64,000 bases of DNA from Variovorax beijingensis. Its GTDB lineage: Bacteria > Pseudomonadota > Gammaproteobacteria > Burkholderiales > Burkholderiaceae_C. The notes beneath the pieces were generated by a model. The model saw only the letters and a program-made list of their open reading frames with translations, searched no databases and was not told the DNA's origin. This document shows positions 19,217 to 27,771 of the stretch, one piece after another. A program made the position numbers and the translations under genes. The stretch is taken from positions 248,001-312,000 of the forward strand of contig NZ_RXFQ01000003.1 of NCBI RefSeq assembly GCF_003951285.1. Reading direction: 5' to 3'. Numbering within the stretch: position 1 is the stretch's first letter; every line of letters starts with the position of its first letter.

Positions 19217-19726
19217 ATGAAAAACGGATTCTGCGCGTCCGTGAGGACGCATTTCTACCGAGGCGGACGGCCACACGGCTTCACGCTGGTCGAAATGATG
19301 GTCGTCATCGTACTGATGGCCATCCTGCTGGCACTGGCGCTGCCCAGCTTCAACAGCCTGATCGAGAAGTACCGCGTCGAGGGCATGGTTTCAGCCTTGA
19401 TGGCGAGCGTGAGCCATGCGCGCGCAGAAGCGGCTCGGCGCGGGCAGGCCGTGACCATCCGGCAGCGCGCGGAGTGCAGCGGCGCAGACTGGAGCTGCGG
19501 CTGGGAAACAGTGGTCGGCAGCGGCGACGGGCTCGAAATCCTCCAGCGGCAAGACCCCGACACGCGCGTTGCGATCGAGAAGAGCGCGGTCGGGTCCATG
19601 GCCTTCGATCCCATGGGTCATTTTTCGAGCGTCGCCCGGATCAGCTTCCATCCGGTGGGAAGCGCCAGTTCGTCCAACGATGTCGTTGTGTGCCTGTCGC
19701 TCGGCTGGCGCGTTCGGCGGTGCTGA
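19217..19726 (+). CDS. fimT: GspH/FimT family minor pseudopilin
   Basis: A 169-residue type IV prepilin. The leader ends at HG, followed by FTLVEMMVVIVLMAILLALA, giving a PilD cleavage site after Gly-21 and the conserved Glu+5. After the N-terminal helix it shows the GspH/FimT domain with a Cys pair (AECSGADWSCGW) and a third cysteine near the C-terminus. First gene of the minor pilin operon. The ATG at 19217 was chosen because the leader is of normal length; no good ribosome site is visible and a hairpin ends 7 bp upstream. Confidence 0.85.
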   Translation: MKNGFCASVRTHFYRGGRPHGFTLVEMMVVIVLMAILLALALPSFNSLIEKYRVEGMVSALMASVSHARAEAARRGQAVTIRQRAECSGADWSCGWETVVGSGDGLEILQRQDPDTRVAIEKSAVGSMAFDPMGHFSSVARISFHPVGSASSSNDVVVCLSLGWRVRRC

Positions 19727-19741
19727 CGGGAGGAGCGGAAC

Positions 19742-20281
19742 GTGCCGAGCAATTCGATTCGCGCGCCGCGCGGCCAGGCGGGCTTCTCGATGATCGAGGC
19801 CCTGGTGGCCATTCTCGTGCTCTCGTTCGGCCTGCTCGCGCTGGCGGGCTTCCAGCTGCGCGTGCTTTCCGACAGCGTAGGTGCGAGCAATCAGAACATC
19901 GCCGCGCAGCTGGCTGGAGACATGGCCGATCGCATCCGTGCGAACCCCGTGACCGGCGCCGCATCGGCCAGTCCCTATGTGGCCGACTGGGCGGCGGCGG
20001 ACGCCACCGAACCCACCCCCTCGTGCGCAGGGTCCAAAGCCAGTTGCACCGCGGCTCAACTGGCCGCCCACGACCTGTGGGCCTGGAAGCACAGGGTGGC
20101 GAGCGCGTTGCCGGGCGACGTAGCCGACGTGCAGAGCAGGAAGGCGGTCGGCGGCTTGCTGTTCGTGCACATCGCCTGGGACGAGCCCGCTGCAGTCAAC
20201 CCGATCGCATCCGATTCGGCCTGGAACTGCCTGGCCGGCAAGGCCTGCCAGGAAGCCATCGTTGCGGTGCCCCAGCTATGA
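19742..20281 (+). CDS. pilV: Type IV pilus modification protein PilV (minor pilin)
   Basis: A 179-residue minor pilin. The leader ends QAG, then FSMIEALVAILVLSFGLLAL with Glu+5. The body carries DMADRIRANP, a typical PilV segment, and paired cysteines. The GTG start at 19742 has a strong GGGAGGAG about 6 bases upstream. It is part of the priming complex that initiates type IV pili. Its stop codon overlaps the pilW ATG by four bases. Confidence 0.87.
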   Translation: MPSNSIRAPRGQAGFSMIEALVAILVLSFGLLALAGFQLRVLSDSVGASNQNIAAQLAGDMADRIRANPVTGAASASPYVADWAAADATEPTPSCAGSKASCTAAQLAAHDLWAWKHRVASALPGDVADVQSRKAVGGLLFVHIAWDEPAAVNPIASDSAWNCLAGKACQEAIVAVPQL

Positions 20282-21081
20282 GCAACAAGACATTTGCTCG
20301 CCGCCTGCGGCAGGCCGGCTTCACGCTGGTCGAAATCCTCGTTGCACTGATCATCGGCATGCTGGTGGTGCTGGCCGCGATGGCCAGCATGCTCGGCACG
20401 CGCAGCACCGCCATGACGGGCGACGATGTCAATGCGCTGCACCAGTCGTCGGCGCTGGCGTTCAGGCTGCTGGGCCAGCAGATCCGGCAGGCCGGCTACT
20501 TCCCGATCGATGCCACCGGGCCGCTGTACTACTTCGACGTCAATGCGAACACCAAGCTCGCGAACGAGCCGGCTTTCTTCGCGATCCAGGGGCAGGAGGC
20601 AGCTGCCGGTTCGGTGAACGACACGCTGAAAGTCGGCTTTGCGCCGAACCCGGATTACTTCCACGACTGCCTCGGCCAGGCGGCCAAGAACTCGGCGGGC
20701 GCAGAGTACACCCCCGGCAATCCCGCGGACCCCGCGAACGTGCGTTTGATCACCAGCGAGTTCTACGTGGTCAACGGCGCCTTGCGGTGCAAGGGCAGCG
20801 GTCATACCACGCCGCAGCCGATCATCGACGGCGTCGAGCGCTTCGATGTCATGTACGGCATCGGCGATGCCGGAACCGAACGCGTGGTGCGCTACGTGAC
20901 GGCCACGAACGTAGCGAGCTTCGACCAGGTTCGCACGGTGCGCGTGTGCCTGCAGCTTGCCGGCACTTCCAGGAGCAACCCCGGCGGCAGCTACGTCGAT
21001 TGCGATGGTTCGTCGCGGACCAGCAGCGACGGCAAATTGCGCCGCGTCTATACGGCGGTGTTCGCACTGCGCAACCTATGA
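20278..21081 (+). CDS. pilW: Type IV pilus assembly protein PilW (minor pilin)
   Basis: A 267-residue minor pilin of the PilW family. Leader MSNKTFARRLRQAG, cleavage before FTLVEILVALIIGMLVVLAA. The long body contains RLLGQQIRQAGYFP, typical of PilW, and a cysteine pair late in the protein. It starts inside the pilV stop codon (ATGA) and ends inside the pilX start codon (ATGA), so the three proteins are translated in step, as expected for pilus-tip subunits. Confidence 0.88.
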   Translation: MSNKTFARRLRQAGFTLVEILVALIIGMLVVLAAMASMLGTRSTAMTGDDVNALHQSSALAFRLLGQQIRQAGYFPIDATGPLYYFDVNANTKLANEPAFFAIQGQEAAAGSVNDTLKVGFAPNPDYFHDCLGQAAKNSAGAEYTPGNPADPANVRLITSEFYVVNGALRCKGSGHTTPQPIIDGVERFDVMYGIGDAGTERVVRYVTATNVASFDQVRTVRVCLQLAGTSRSNPGGSYVDCDGSSRTSSDGKLRRVYTAVFALRNL

Positions 21082-21842
21082 CCACCCCCAGTCTTCGCGC
21101 ACTTCGTGTCGCTTCGCCATCCCCCTTGCAGGGGGTAACACCAGCGGCCCGGCAAAGCCGGTTCCGCGGTGTTTCTGGCAAATACCTGGCGCAGCAGCGG
21201 GGGGTCTCGCTGTTCATCGTGCTCATCATGCTGCTGCTCTCGGCGTTGCTAGCAGTGGGTGGCGCGCGGACGGCCCAACTGCTCGAATCGATGGCGGGCA
21301 ACCAGCGCGACTACCAGCGCGCCTTCGAGGCCGCCGAAGCCGCGCTGCTGGATGCCGAGCGCGACATCCGGCAACTGGCCTTCAACGCCACGACCCAGAC
21401 TTACGTGGCGTGCTCCGCGCTCGTGGACTCGCCCTGCCGCAAGGCCGCGGACACCCGCGTGTTTCCCGATCGGGATACCGGCTGGGTCACCGCCTACGTG
21501 GGGAAGGGCGCCAACAGCTGCGAGCGTGGCATCTGCTACTTCGCCGGGACCGACTCCGTGGGCGCCGCTTCAGGCAGCGAGGCCTACCGGTTCTGGACCC
21601 GTTCCGCCTACGTGGACCAGTACGCCGCCTACGGTCAATTCACGGGCGCGCCGACCGCTGGCAATCCGGCCTTGGCCAGCGCGAGGTACTGGATCGAGGT
21701 GATTGACCGCGCGCGCAGCGGCGAGCCACTGTACCGGATCACCGCGCTTTCCACCGGCGCACGCACGGCCAGCACGGGTGGCGGCACGCGGGTCCTGTTG
21801 CAGATGTCCTTCGACCCGGCCGCGGTCAGGAAAGTGAATTGA
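21078..21842 (+). CDS. pilX: Type IV pilus minor pilin PilX with unusually long leader
   Basis: A 254-residue PilX. The mature part starts at VSLFIVLIMLLLSALLAVGG after RG, lacks Glu+5 as PilX proteins usually do, and contains RAFEAAEAALLDAERDIR, the conserved PilX helix. From the ATG at 21078, which overlaps the pilW stop, the leader is about 42 residues, whereas PilX leaders are normally 10-20. The extra stretch is encoded by a palindromic segment at 21108-21176 that looks like an intergenic repeat captured in frame. Start alternatives downstream are only TTG/CTG codons. Confidence 0.82.
   Translation: MTTPSLRALRVASPSPLQGVTPAARQSRFRGVSGKYLAQQRGVSLFIVLIMLLLSALLAVGGARTAQLLESMAGNQRDYQRAFEAAEAALLDAERDIRQLAFNATTQTYVACSALVDSPCRKAADTRVFPDRDTGWVTAYVGKGANSCERGICYFAGTDSVGAASGSEAYRFWTRSAYVDQYAAYGQFTGAPTAGNPALASARYWIEVIDRARSGEPLYRITALSTGARTASTGGGTRVLLQMSFDPAAVRKVN
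21108..21176. repeat. Palindromic repeat-like segment inside the pilX leader
   Basis: Two nested palindromes follow each other: CCCCC-TTGCA-GGGGG (21121-21135), then a long imperfect stem whose arms contain CACC, GCGG, CCGGC and the complements GCCGG, CCGC, GGTG (about 21139-21172) around an AAA loop. The make-up resembles interspersed REP-like repeats of Variovorax and Acidovorax genomes. That resemblance is from memory and not a match I could run. No second copy was noticed in this window. Confidence 0.5.
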
Positions 21843-21862
21843 GCATGGCGGGAAGAATAGAT

Positions 21863-24800
21863 ATGAACATCCACAGGTTTTCGAGGAACGCCGTGCTGTG
21901 CGGCCTGGTGCTGGCGCAGACCGCCGGGCACGCCGCGCCATATCCGCTGACCCAGGCGCCGCGCAACACGGCGGTCAAGGAGCCGGCGCCGAACGTGATC
22001 GTGTCGGTCGACAACTCGGGCAGCATGGCGTGGTCGTCGCGGGCGTCGGATGGAAGCTGGGCGCCGCCGGCTGGAATTCCCACGCGGCTGGAAGCGCTGA
22101 AGACCGCGCTCAGGGACAACTTCTCGGCGGCCAACATCCCCAACGACCGGATCCGCCTTTCCTGGCAGGCGATGAACAACAACAAGGGCGGCAAGAACGA
22201 CAACTGCGTCGGCTTTTTCGGCGGCAGCGCAGTTGGGACCTATCAGGCCGGCCGCTGCCTTCTCAACGGCCAAGCCAACGCGAACCTGATGCGTTCGCTG
22301 GACGACACGCACCGCGCCAATTTCATGAGCTGGGTCGATGCCCTGGACGCGGAAGGTGGAACGCCCCTGCACGCGATGATGACCCGTGCTGGCGAATACA
22401 TGAAGACCACCGGTAAGTACAGCCCGTACTCGGATGACCCGGGTGTGGAGGGCGCCACCCAATCGAGCTGCCGCAAGTCCTTCCACATCTTCATGACCGA
22501 CGGCGACTACAACCTGTTCGGCTTCAATCCGGACCCCGCGGCACTCGGCATGCCGGCCATCGGCAATGCGGATGGAGCGAGTCGCGCCTTGCCTGATGCC
22601 GTGGCCTACGTGCCGCGCGCGCCCTACAAGGACGATGCAGGTGCGGTCAACAACAGCTGGGAGAAAGACGCCTCTGGATGGTGGCCGACGGCGGAATACC
22701 GGCCCACACTGGCCGACATGGCCTTTCATTACTGGGCCAGCGACCTGCAACCCACCGTGTCGAACAACGTCAAGAAGGTCGTTGCCGAGCCCGGCGACGT
22801 GACCGTAGGAACGGCAACGGTTCCCGAGTACTGGAACCCCAGGAACGATCCCGCCACCTGGCAACACCCGAACACCTACACCATCGGCTTTGGCGCTGCC
22901 TCGTCGTGGACGGGCGCGCCGGCCGTTTCGGCGGACGCGTCGCAGCCGACCTACAGCGGGGACTATGCGCGCTTGGTCGATGGCTCGATCACCTGGAAGG
23001 ATCCGCTGGCGAGCACCTTGGCGGCGCCGGGGAGGTGGCATTCCGCAAGCGGCGCCTATGGCTATTACCACGAGCTCACCGCCAACGCCTCCGCCGTGCG
23101 CATGGACCTCTGGCACGCTGCGCTCAACAGCCGCGGCACCTTCACGCCGGCCGCGAATGCGCAGGCGCTCGGCGATGCCTTCCGATCCATCCTTTCGCAG
23201 ATTCTGTTCAACACCAGCACCCCGCTGACCTCGATCTCGGCCAGCGGCTCCAGGGTTTCGACTGCCACCTCGGCCTACCAGGCCGGCTACGACACGGCCG
23301 ACTGGTCGGGCAAGCTGACGGCCACGCCGTTCGGCAGCAATGGCAAGCTGGCCGCCGCGCCCGCGTGGTCGGCGCGCGAACTGCTCGATGCGCGCATGGC
23401 CGTGGCCGGTGCGCACGACCGCGATCGCAAGGTGCTGAGCTTCTCGGGTACCACCGCGGCAACGGCCACCAGCGCTGCGGCCACCGGTGCCGGCGTGCCG
23501 TTCCGATGGGCCAGCCTGAGCGAGGCGCAGAAGGCGGCGCTCAAGGGCAGCACCGGCATCGACGCGGCAAGCACCGCGCTCGGCCAGGGCGTGCTCGACT
23601 TCCTGCGCGGCGACCGCAGCAACGAGGGCGCCGGCCTCGGCCTGCGCAAGCGCGGCCATGTGCTGGGCGACATCGTGGGCTCCAGCGTCTGGTACGTGGG
23701 GAAGCCCAGCAGCGGCTTCACCCATGAGGGCTACGCCGCATTCGCCTCGACCATCGACCGCACGCCGATGGTCTATGTCGGTGCCAACGACGGCATGCTG
23801 CATGCCTTCAACGCGGGCACCGGCCAGGAGGCGTTCGCCTACGTGCCCGAAGGCGTCTATGGCACGGCGGCGGCGCCCCGCCTCAAGAAGCTCAGCGAGA
23901 GCACCTACTCGCACAGGTACTACGTCGACGGCAGCCCGTTCGTGGCCGACATCTACATGGGTTCGGCCGCCGACGCCAAGGCCACCGACACCGAGAAGGC
24001 GAAGCTGTGGAAGTCCTTCCTCGTGGGGACGCTGGGGGCGGGCGGCAAGGGCTACTTCGTGCTTGACGTCACCAAGCCCGAGAACATCGGCGAGACCAAC
24101 GCCGCCGGCGTGGCCCTGATCGACACCACCGAGGTCGCCGACGACGACCTCGGCCACCAGTTCCAGCAACCCGTGCTCGATTCCTTTTCCAAGCGCGCGC
24201 TGCAGGTGGCGCCGCTCAACAACGGCCGCAGGGCTGTGATCCTGGGCAACGGCTACAACAGCACGAACGAGAAGGCGATGCTGTGGATCCAGTACCTCGA
24301 CGGCGACAAATCCGTGCTGAAGATCCCGGCGCCGGCCACGCAGTCGGCCGGCACCGGCAACGGGCTCTCGGCGCCGCAGGTGGTGGACCGCAACGGCGAC
24401 GGCAAGGTCGACTACGTCTATGCCGGCGACCTGCTCGGCAACCTCTGGAAGTTCGACCTGAGCAGCGGCAAGAGCAGCGGCTGGAAGGCCACCCTGGGCT
24501 CCGGCGCAACCGCGTCGAGCCTGGACAACGTGCCGCTGTTCGCCGCAGGCGCCATGCAGCCGATCACGGCCGCGCCGCTGGTCGTCGACCATCCGCGCGG
24601 CGGCTACATGGTGATGTTCGGCACCGGCCGGCTGTTTGCCGCCGGCGACGAAAGCAGCAGCGCCAAGCAGTATCTGTACGGCATCTGGGACCGCGCCAAC
24701 GGCAGCACGGGCACAGCGGCGCTGGCCGACCTGGTGGCGCAGACCATCGGGACCGGCACGGTGAAGGAGGGCGAGGTGGAATTCCGCACCGCGTCGCGCC

Positions 24801-25234
24801 ACGGCGTGAGCTACAGCGGCTCGGGCGGCAAGCGCGGCTGGTACCTCGAACTGGGAGCCGCCGGCGAACGCATCGTCTATCCGGGCGATGCGCTGAGCGG
24901 CAGCGCGGGCCTGTTCTCGTCCACCATTCCCGGCTCGGCGAGCAATTCGCTCGACTGCGCGGCGGGCACCAGCGACGACGGCTGGTCGATGGTGATCGAC
25001 TTCTTCAGCGGCGTGGTCCCCGACGGCATCGCCTACAACGGGTCCACCAGCGCGCTGGGCAGCTACCTCGGCTTCCGGAACCATTCAGGCCGGGACGACA
25101 TCGTCTTTCGGCCGCAGAACGCCGCGGAAAAAGGCAAGCACGTGATCTGCAATGCGGCCGGCGGCTGCAACGAGACCGAGCTGCCGCAAGCCGTGCGCCG
25201 CTTCGGCTGGCGCAACCTGATCTCGTCGAATTGA
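21863..25234 (+). CDS. pilY1: Type IV pilus biogenesis/adhesion protein PilY1 (PilC-like)
   Basis: A secreted tip-associated protein of about 1123 residues. A signal peptide (RFSRNAVLCGLVLAQTAGHA) precedes a von Willebrand A-like region with the MIDAS motif VDNSGSMAW. The C-terminal third is the PilC/PilY beta-propeller (from about residue 620) with a calcium loop DRNGDGKVDYVYAGD and LLGNLWKFDL. The ATG at 21863 has GGGAAGA 7 bases before it. An in-frame ATG at 21845, three bases after the pilX stop, is almost as likely. It controls pilus extension and adhesion in related systems. Confidence 0.88.
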   Translation: MNIHRFSRNAVLCGLVLAQTAGHAAPYPLTQAPRNTAVKEPAPNVIVSVDNSGSMAWSSRASDGSWAPPAGIPTRLEALKTALRDNFSAANIPNDRIRLSWQAMNNNKGGKNDNCVGFFGGSAVGTYQAGRCLLNGQANANLMRSLDDTHRANFMSWVDALDAEGGTPLHAMMTRAGEYMKTTGKYSPYSDDPGVEGATQSSCRKSFHIFMTDGDYNLFGFNPDPAALGMPAIGNADGASRALPDAVAYVPRAPYKDDAGAVNNSWEKDASGWWPTAEYRPTLADMAFHYWASDLQPTVSNNVKKVVAEPGDVTVGTATVPEYWNPRNDPATWQHPNTYTIGFGAASSWTGAPAVSADASQPTYSGDYARLVDGSITWKDPLASTLAAPGRWHSASGAYGYYHELTANASAVRMDLWHAALNSRGTFTPAANAQALGDAFRSILSQILFNTSTPLTSISASGSRVSTATSAYQAGYDTADWSGKLTATPFGSNGKLAAAPAWSARELLDARMAVAGAHDRDRKVLSFSGTTAATATSAAATGAGVPFRWASLSEAQKAALKGSTGIDAASTALGQGVLDFLRGDRSNEGAGLGLRKRGHVLGDIVGSSVWYVGKPSSGFTHEGYAAFASTIDRTPMVYVGANDGMLHAFNAGTGQEAFAYVPEGVYGTAAAPRLKKLSESTYSHRYYVDGSPFVADIYMGSAADAKATDTEKAKLWKSFLVGTLGAGGKGYFVLDVTKPENIGETNAAGVALIDTTEVADDDLGHQFQQPVLDSFSKRALQVAPLNNGRRAVILGNGYNSTNEKAMLWIQYLDGDKSVLKIPAPATQSAGTGNGLSAPQVVDRNGDGKVDYVYAGDLLGNLWKFDLSSGKSSGWKATLGSGATASSLDNVPLFAAGAMQPITAAPLVVDHPRGGYMVMFGTGRLFAAGDESSSAKQYLYGIWDRANGSTGTAALADLVAQTIGTGTVKEGEVEFRTASRHGVSYSGSGGKRGWYLELGAAGERIVYPGDALSGSAGLFSSTIPGSASNSLDCAAGTSDDGWSMVIDFFSGVVPDGIAYNGSTSALGSYLGFRNHSGRDDIVFRPQNAAEKGKHVICNAAGGCNETELPQAVRRFGWRNLISSN

Positions 25235-25257
25235 TGACCGCGCAGCGCACCCGAGCC

Positions 25258-25866
25258 ATGAACAAATATCCCGACGCGCAGACCCGCAAAGGCCAGATGC
25301 GTTCGCGCGGCTTCACGCTGGTCGAACTCATGATCGTGACGGCGGTGATCGCCATCCTGGCCGCGATCGCCTATCCGAGCTACATGCGCTACGTGCTGCG
25401 GGCCAAGCGGGCCGATGCCAAGCAGCAGCTGCTGCAGGCGGCGCAATGGACCGAGCGCTACCTGACGGCCAACGGCCGAGGCTGTGTGAAAACGCGCTGT
25501 GCTGCTGGTCATCTCGGAAGTTGACCTCTCAGATCGAGCCAGGATCGACGATCGAAGGGAAAGGAAGAGTTTCAGTACCCCCGAAAACACGCTGGTCACG
25601 AGTTTTCACACAGCCTCGGCCAGTATCCGCCGTCAACCGTTGCGCTGCCGGCGGGGCTGAACCAGGCGCCATCCTCCGGCACCGCAAACTACACCATCAG
25701 CTATGCCGCAAGAACGGCAACCACCTACACGCTGAGGGCCGTGCCGCAGGGCGCATCGGCCGCCGACGAGTGTGGAACACTCACGGTGAACCAGCAGGGC
25801 GTCAAGCTGGCAGCCGACCAGACCAGCGTGTTGAACGCGCGGGTGCAGGCCTGCTGGAACCGCTGA
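25258..25866 (+). pseudogene. pilE: Type IV pilin PilE, disrupted by a MITE-like insertion
   Basis: The 5' part encodes a good type IV pilin: leader ending SRG, then FTLVELMIVTAVIAILAAIA and QWTERYLTANG. At codon 73 a 140-bp element interrupts it, and the frame meets TGA at 25522-25524, giving an 88-residue product. After the element the pilin resumes in the same frame (QYPPSTVALPAGLN to VQACWNR, stop 25864-25866), with the cysteines expected in a PilE C-terminus. Deleting 144 bp (element plus one GGCC copy) restores 154 residues ending normally. The gene is last in the minor pilin operon. A truncated pilin that still carries the membrane helix could be made. Confidence 0.9.
25478..25617. mobile_element. 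140-bp MITE-like non-autonomous element inside pilE
   Basis: Perfect 16-bp terminal inverted repeats, GAGGCTGTGTGAAAAC at 25478-25493 and its complement at 25602-25617, flank 108 bp with no coding capacity. Both ends are bordered by GGCC (25474-25477 and 25618-25621), read as a 4-bp target duplication; because GGCC is palindromic it could also be counted as part of a 20-bp inverted repeat. No transposase is present, so it would be mobilised in trans. The ends look like those of a DDE-type insertion sequence, perhaps the IS1182 group, which I could not confirm. Confidence 0.87.
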
Positions 25867-25878
25867 GCGCGGGGCTCT

Positions 25879-26322
25879 TCAGATGTCGCGCAGCAGCTGC
25901 CGGAACTCGTCCACGTCTTCGAAGCTGCGGTACACCGAGGCAAAGCGCACGTAGGCCACCTTGTCGAGCTTCTTGAGCTCGCGCATCACGAGTTCGCCCA
26001 CCTTGGTCGAGTCGATTTCGCGCAGGCCGCTGGCCAGGAGCTTCTGCTCGATGCGCAGCAGGGCGTTGTCGATCTGCTCGATGCTGACCGGCCGCTTGCG
26101 CAGCGCGAGCATCATCGAGGCGCGAACCTTGCCCGATTCGAAGTCGGCGCGGCTGCCGTCCTTCTTGACGACCACCGGAAAGTTGACGTCGGGCCGCTCA
26201 TAGGTGGTGAAGCGCTTGTCGCAGGCGCTGCACTGGCGGCGCCTGCGCACGAAGTCGGCGTCTTCCGAAACGCGGGTCTCGACGACCTGCGTTTCGAGAT
26301 GACCGCAAAAAGGGCATTTCAT
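25879..26322 (-). CDS. nrdR: Transcriptional repressor NrdR
   Basis: A 147-residue repressor of ribonucleotide reductase genes. The N-terminal zinc ribbon has MKCPFCGH and [13 protein letters not shown], and an ATP-cone domain follows ([20 protein letters not shown] onward, about residues 49-140). It binds NrdR boxes when loaded with ATP/dATP. It lies 19 bp downstream of glyA on the same strand, a frequent glyA-nrdR pairing, and converges on the broken pilE with only 12 bp between. Confidence 0.96.
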   Translation of the reverse strand: MKCPFCGHLETQVVETRVSEDADFVRRRRQCSACDKRFTTYERPDVNFPVVVKKDGSRADFESGKVRASMMLALRKRPVSIEQIDNALLRIEQKLLASGLREIDSTKVGELVMRELKKLDKVAYVRFASVYRSFEDVDEFRQLLRDI

Positions 26323-26341
26323 GCGGCCACTTCTTGCCGGA

Positions 26342-27586
26342 TCAGCGGTAGACCGGGAACCGGCTCGTCAGTGCGTGCACCTTGGCGCGGACCGCATCGA
26401 TGTTGGCGGCGTCGCGCGGGTTCTCGAGCACGTCGGCGATCAGGTTCGCGGTGATGCGCGCCTCTTCGTCCTTGAAGCCGCGCGTGGTCATGGCGGGGGT
26501 GCCGATGCGCACGCCGCTGGTGACCATCGGCTTTTCGGGGTCGTTGGGGATCGCGTTCTTGTTGATCGTCATGTGGGCGCTGCCCAGCACGGCCTCGGCT
26601 TCCTTGCCGGTGATTCCCTTGGCGCGCAAATCGACCAGCATCACGTGGCTTTCGGTGCGTCCGCTCACGATGCGCAGGCCGCGCTCGGTGAGGGTGTCGG
26701 CCACGATCTGGGCGTTCTTGACCACCTGCTGCTGGTAGGCCTTGAACTCGGGCGTCATGGCTTCCTTGAACGCAACGGCCTTGGCGGCGATCACGTGCAT
26801 CAGCGGGCCGCCCTGCAGGCCCGGGAAGATCGCGCTGTTGATGGCTTTTTCGTGCTGCGACTTCATCAGGATGATGCCGCCGCGCGGGCCGCGCAGGCTC
26901 TTGTGGGTGGTGGAGGTAACCACGTCGGCGTGCGGCACCGGGTTGGGGTACACGCCCGCGGCCACGAGGCCGGCGTAGTGGGCGATGTCGACCATGAAGA
27001 TCGCGCCCACGTCCTTGGCCACCTTGGCGAAGCGCTCGAAGTCGATGCGCAGCGAATAGGCCGAGGCGCCCGCGATGATCAGCTTGGGCATGTGCTCGTG
27101 CGCCTTGCGCTCCATCGCGTCGTAGTCGATGGCTTCGTTGGCATCGAGGCCGTAGCTCACCACGTTGAACCACTTGCCGCTCATGTTGAGGGGCATGCCG
27201 TGGGTCAGGTGGCCGCCTTCGGCCAGGCTCATGCCCATGATGGTGTCGCCGGGCTTCAGGAAGGCCAGCATCACGGCTTCGTTGGCCGAGGCGCCGCAAT
27301 GCGGCTGCACGTTGGCGGCGTCGGCGCCGAAGATCTGCTTGATGCGGTCGATGGCCAGCTGTTCGGCCACGTCGACGTGCTCGCAGCCGCCGTAATAGCG
27401 CTTGCCCGGGTAGCCTTCGGCGTATTTGTTGGTGAGCTGCGAGCCCTGCGCGGCCATGACGGCCGGCGAGGCGTAGTTTTCGCTCGCGATCAGCTCGATG
27501 TGGTGTTCCTGGCGCGCGTTTTCGGCCTGGATGGCAGCCCAGATTTCGGGATCGGTCTGTTCGACCAGGATATTGCGGTTGTACAT
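26342..27586 (-). CDS. glyA: Serine hydroxymethyltransferase GlyA
   Basis: A 414-residue PLP enzyme that interconverts serine plus tetrahydrofolate with glycine plus methylene-tetrahydrofolate. [11 protein letters not shown] is the folate-binding start of the core and [16 protein letters not shown] holds the PLP lysine (about residue 229). The ATG at 27586 follows AAAGGAC 5 bases upstream; a longer in-frame start lies within the leader RNA and is rejected. A ZTP riboswitch sits in the leader, tying expression to folate one-carbon status. Confidence 0.96.
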   Translation of the reverse strand: MYNRNILVEQTDPEIWAAIQAENARQEHHIELIASENYASPAVMAAQGSQLTNKYAEGYPGKRYYGGCEHVDVAEQLAIDRIKQIFGADAANVQPHCGASANEAVMLAFLKPGDTIMGMSLAEGGHLTHGMPLNMSGKWFNVVSYGLDANEAIDYDAMERKAHEHMPKLIIAGASAYSLRIDFERFAKVAKDVGAIFMVDIAHYAGLVAAGVYPNPVPHADVVTSTTHKSLRGPRGGIILMKSQHEKAINSAIFPGLQGGPLMHVIAAKAVAFKEAMTPEFKAYQQQVVKNAQIVADTLTERGLRIVSGRTESHVMLVDLRAKGITGKEAEAVLGSAHMTINKNAIPNDPEKPMVTSGVRIGTPAMTTRGFKDEEARITANLIADVLENPRDAANIDAVRAKVHALTSRFPVYR

Positions 27587-27608
27587 GGCAGTCCTTTGAA
27601 GACGAGGT

Positions 27609-27631
27609 CCTTGTTCTTCAACCAAACAAGG
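27609..27631 (-). promoter_or_regulatory. Hairpin between ZTP riboswitch and glyA (possible expression platform)
   Basis: On the minus strand, arms CCTTGTT and AACAAGG form a perfect 7-bp stem with a 9-nt loop, starting directly at the 3' edge of the ZTP aptamer and ending 22 nt before the glyA start codon. There is no U-run after it, so control of translation or Rho-dependent termination is more likely than intrinsic termination. Confidence 0.5.
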
Positions 27632-27748
27632 GCTGCCCAGGCGAACGGCTGAACGCCTGTATGGATGCCAGGCGGCACGCTTCCCAGTGGTATTCCACGT
27701 CAGCGCGGGGCACCGTGCAAGGTGCTGCGCCTATCGCCAGTCGCGTAC
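27631..27748 (-). promoter_or_regulatory. ZTP (pfl motif) riboswitch upstream of glyA
   Basis: Read on the minus strand, the leader contains the conserved pfl-motif segments in order: GCGACTGGCG near its 5' end, a variable stem, then GTGGAATACCACTGGGAAGCG (given as GTGGAATACCAC and TGGGAAGCG), another variable stem, and finally CCGTTCGCCTGGGCA. These form the known ZTP/ZMP-binding pseudoknot. ZTP riboswitches commonly activate glyA, purH and folD when 10-formyl-tetrahydrofolate is low. The recognition rests on these sequence blocks; no covariance model could be run. Confidence 0.85.
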
Positions 27749-27771
27749 GGGGTGGAGTGTAGCGCAGGGGC

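Noticed and set aside
21635..25084. Long antisense frame across pilY1
   Set aside because: Shadow of pilY1 with low-complexity Gly/Arg/His composition, no ribosome site and no family resemblance.
25494..25601. A transposase fragment inside the pilE element
   Set aside because: The 108-bp interior has no open frame of meaningful length in any direction; the element is non-coding.
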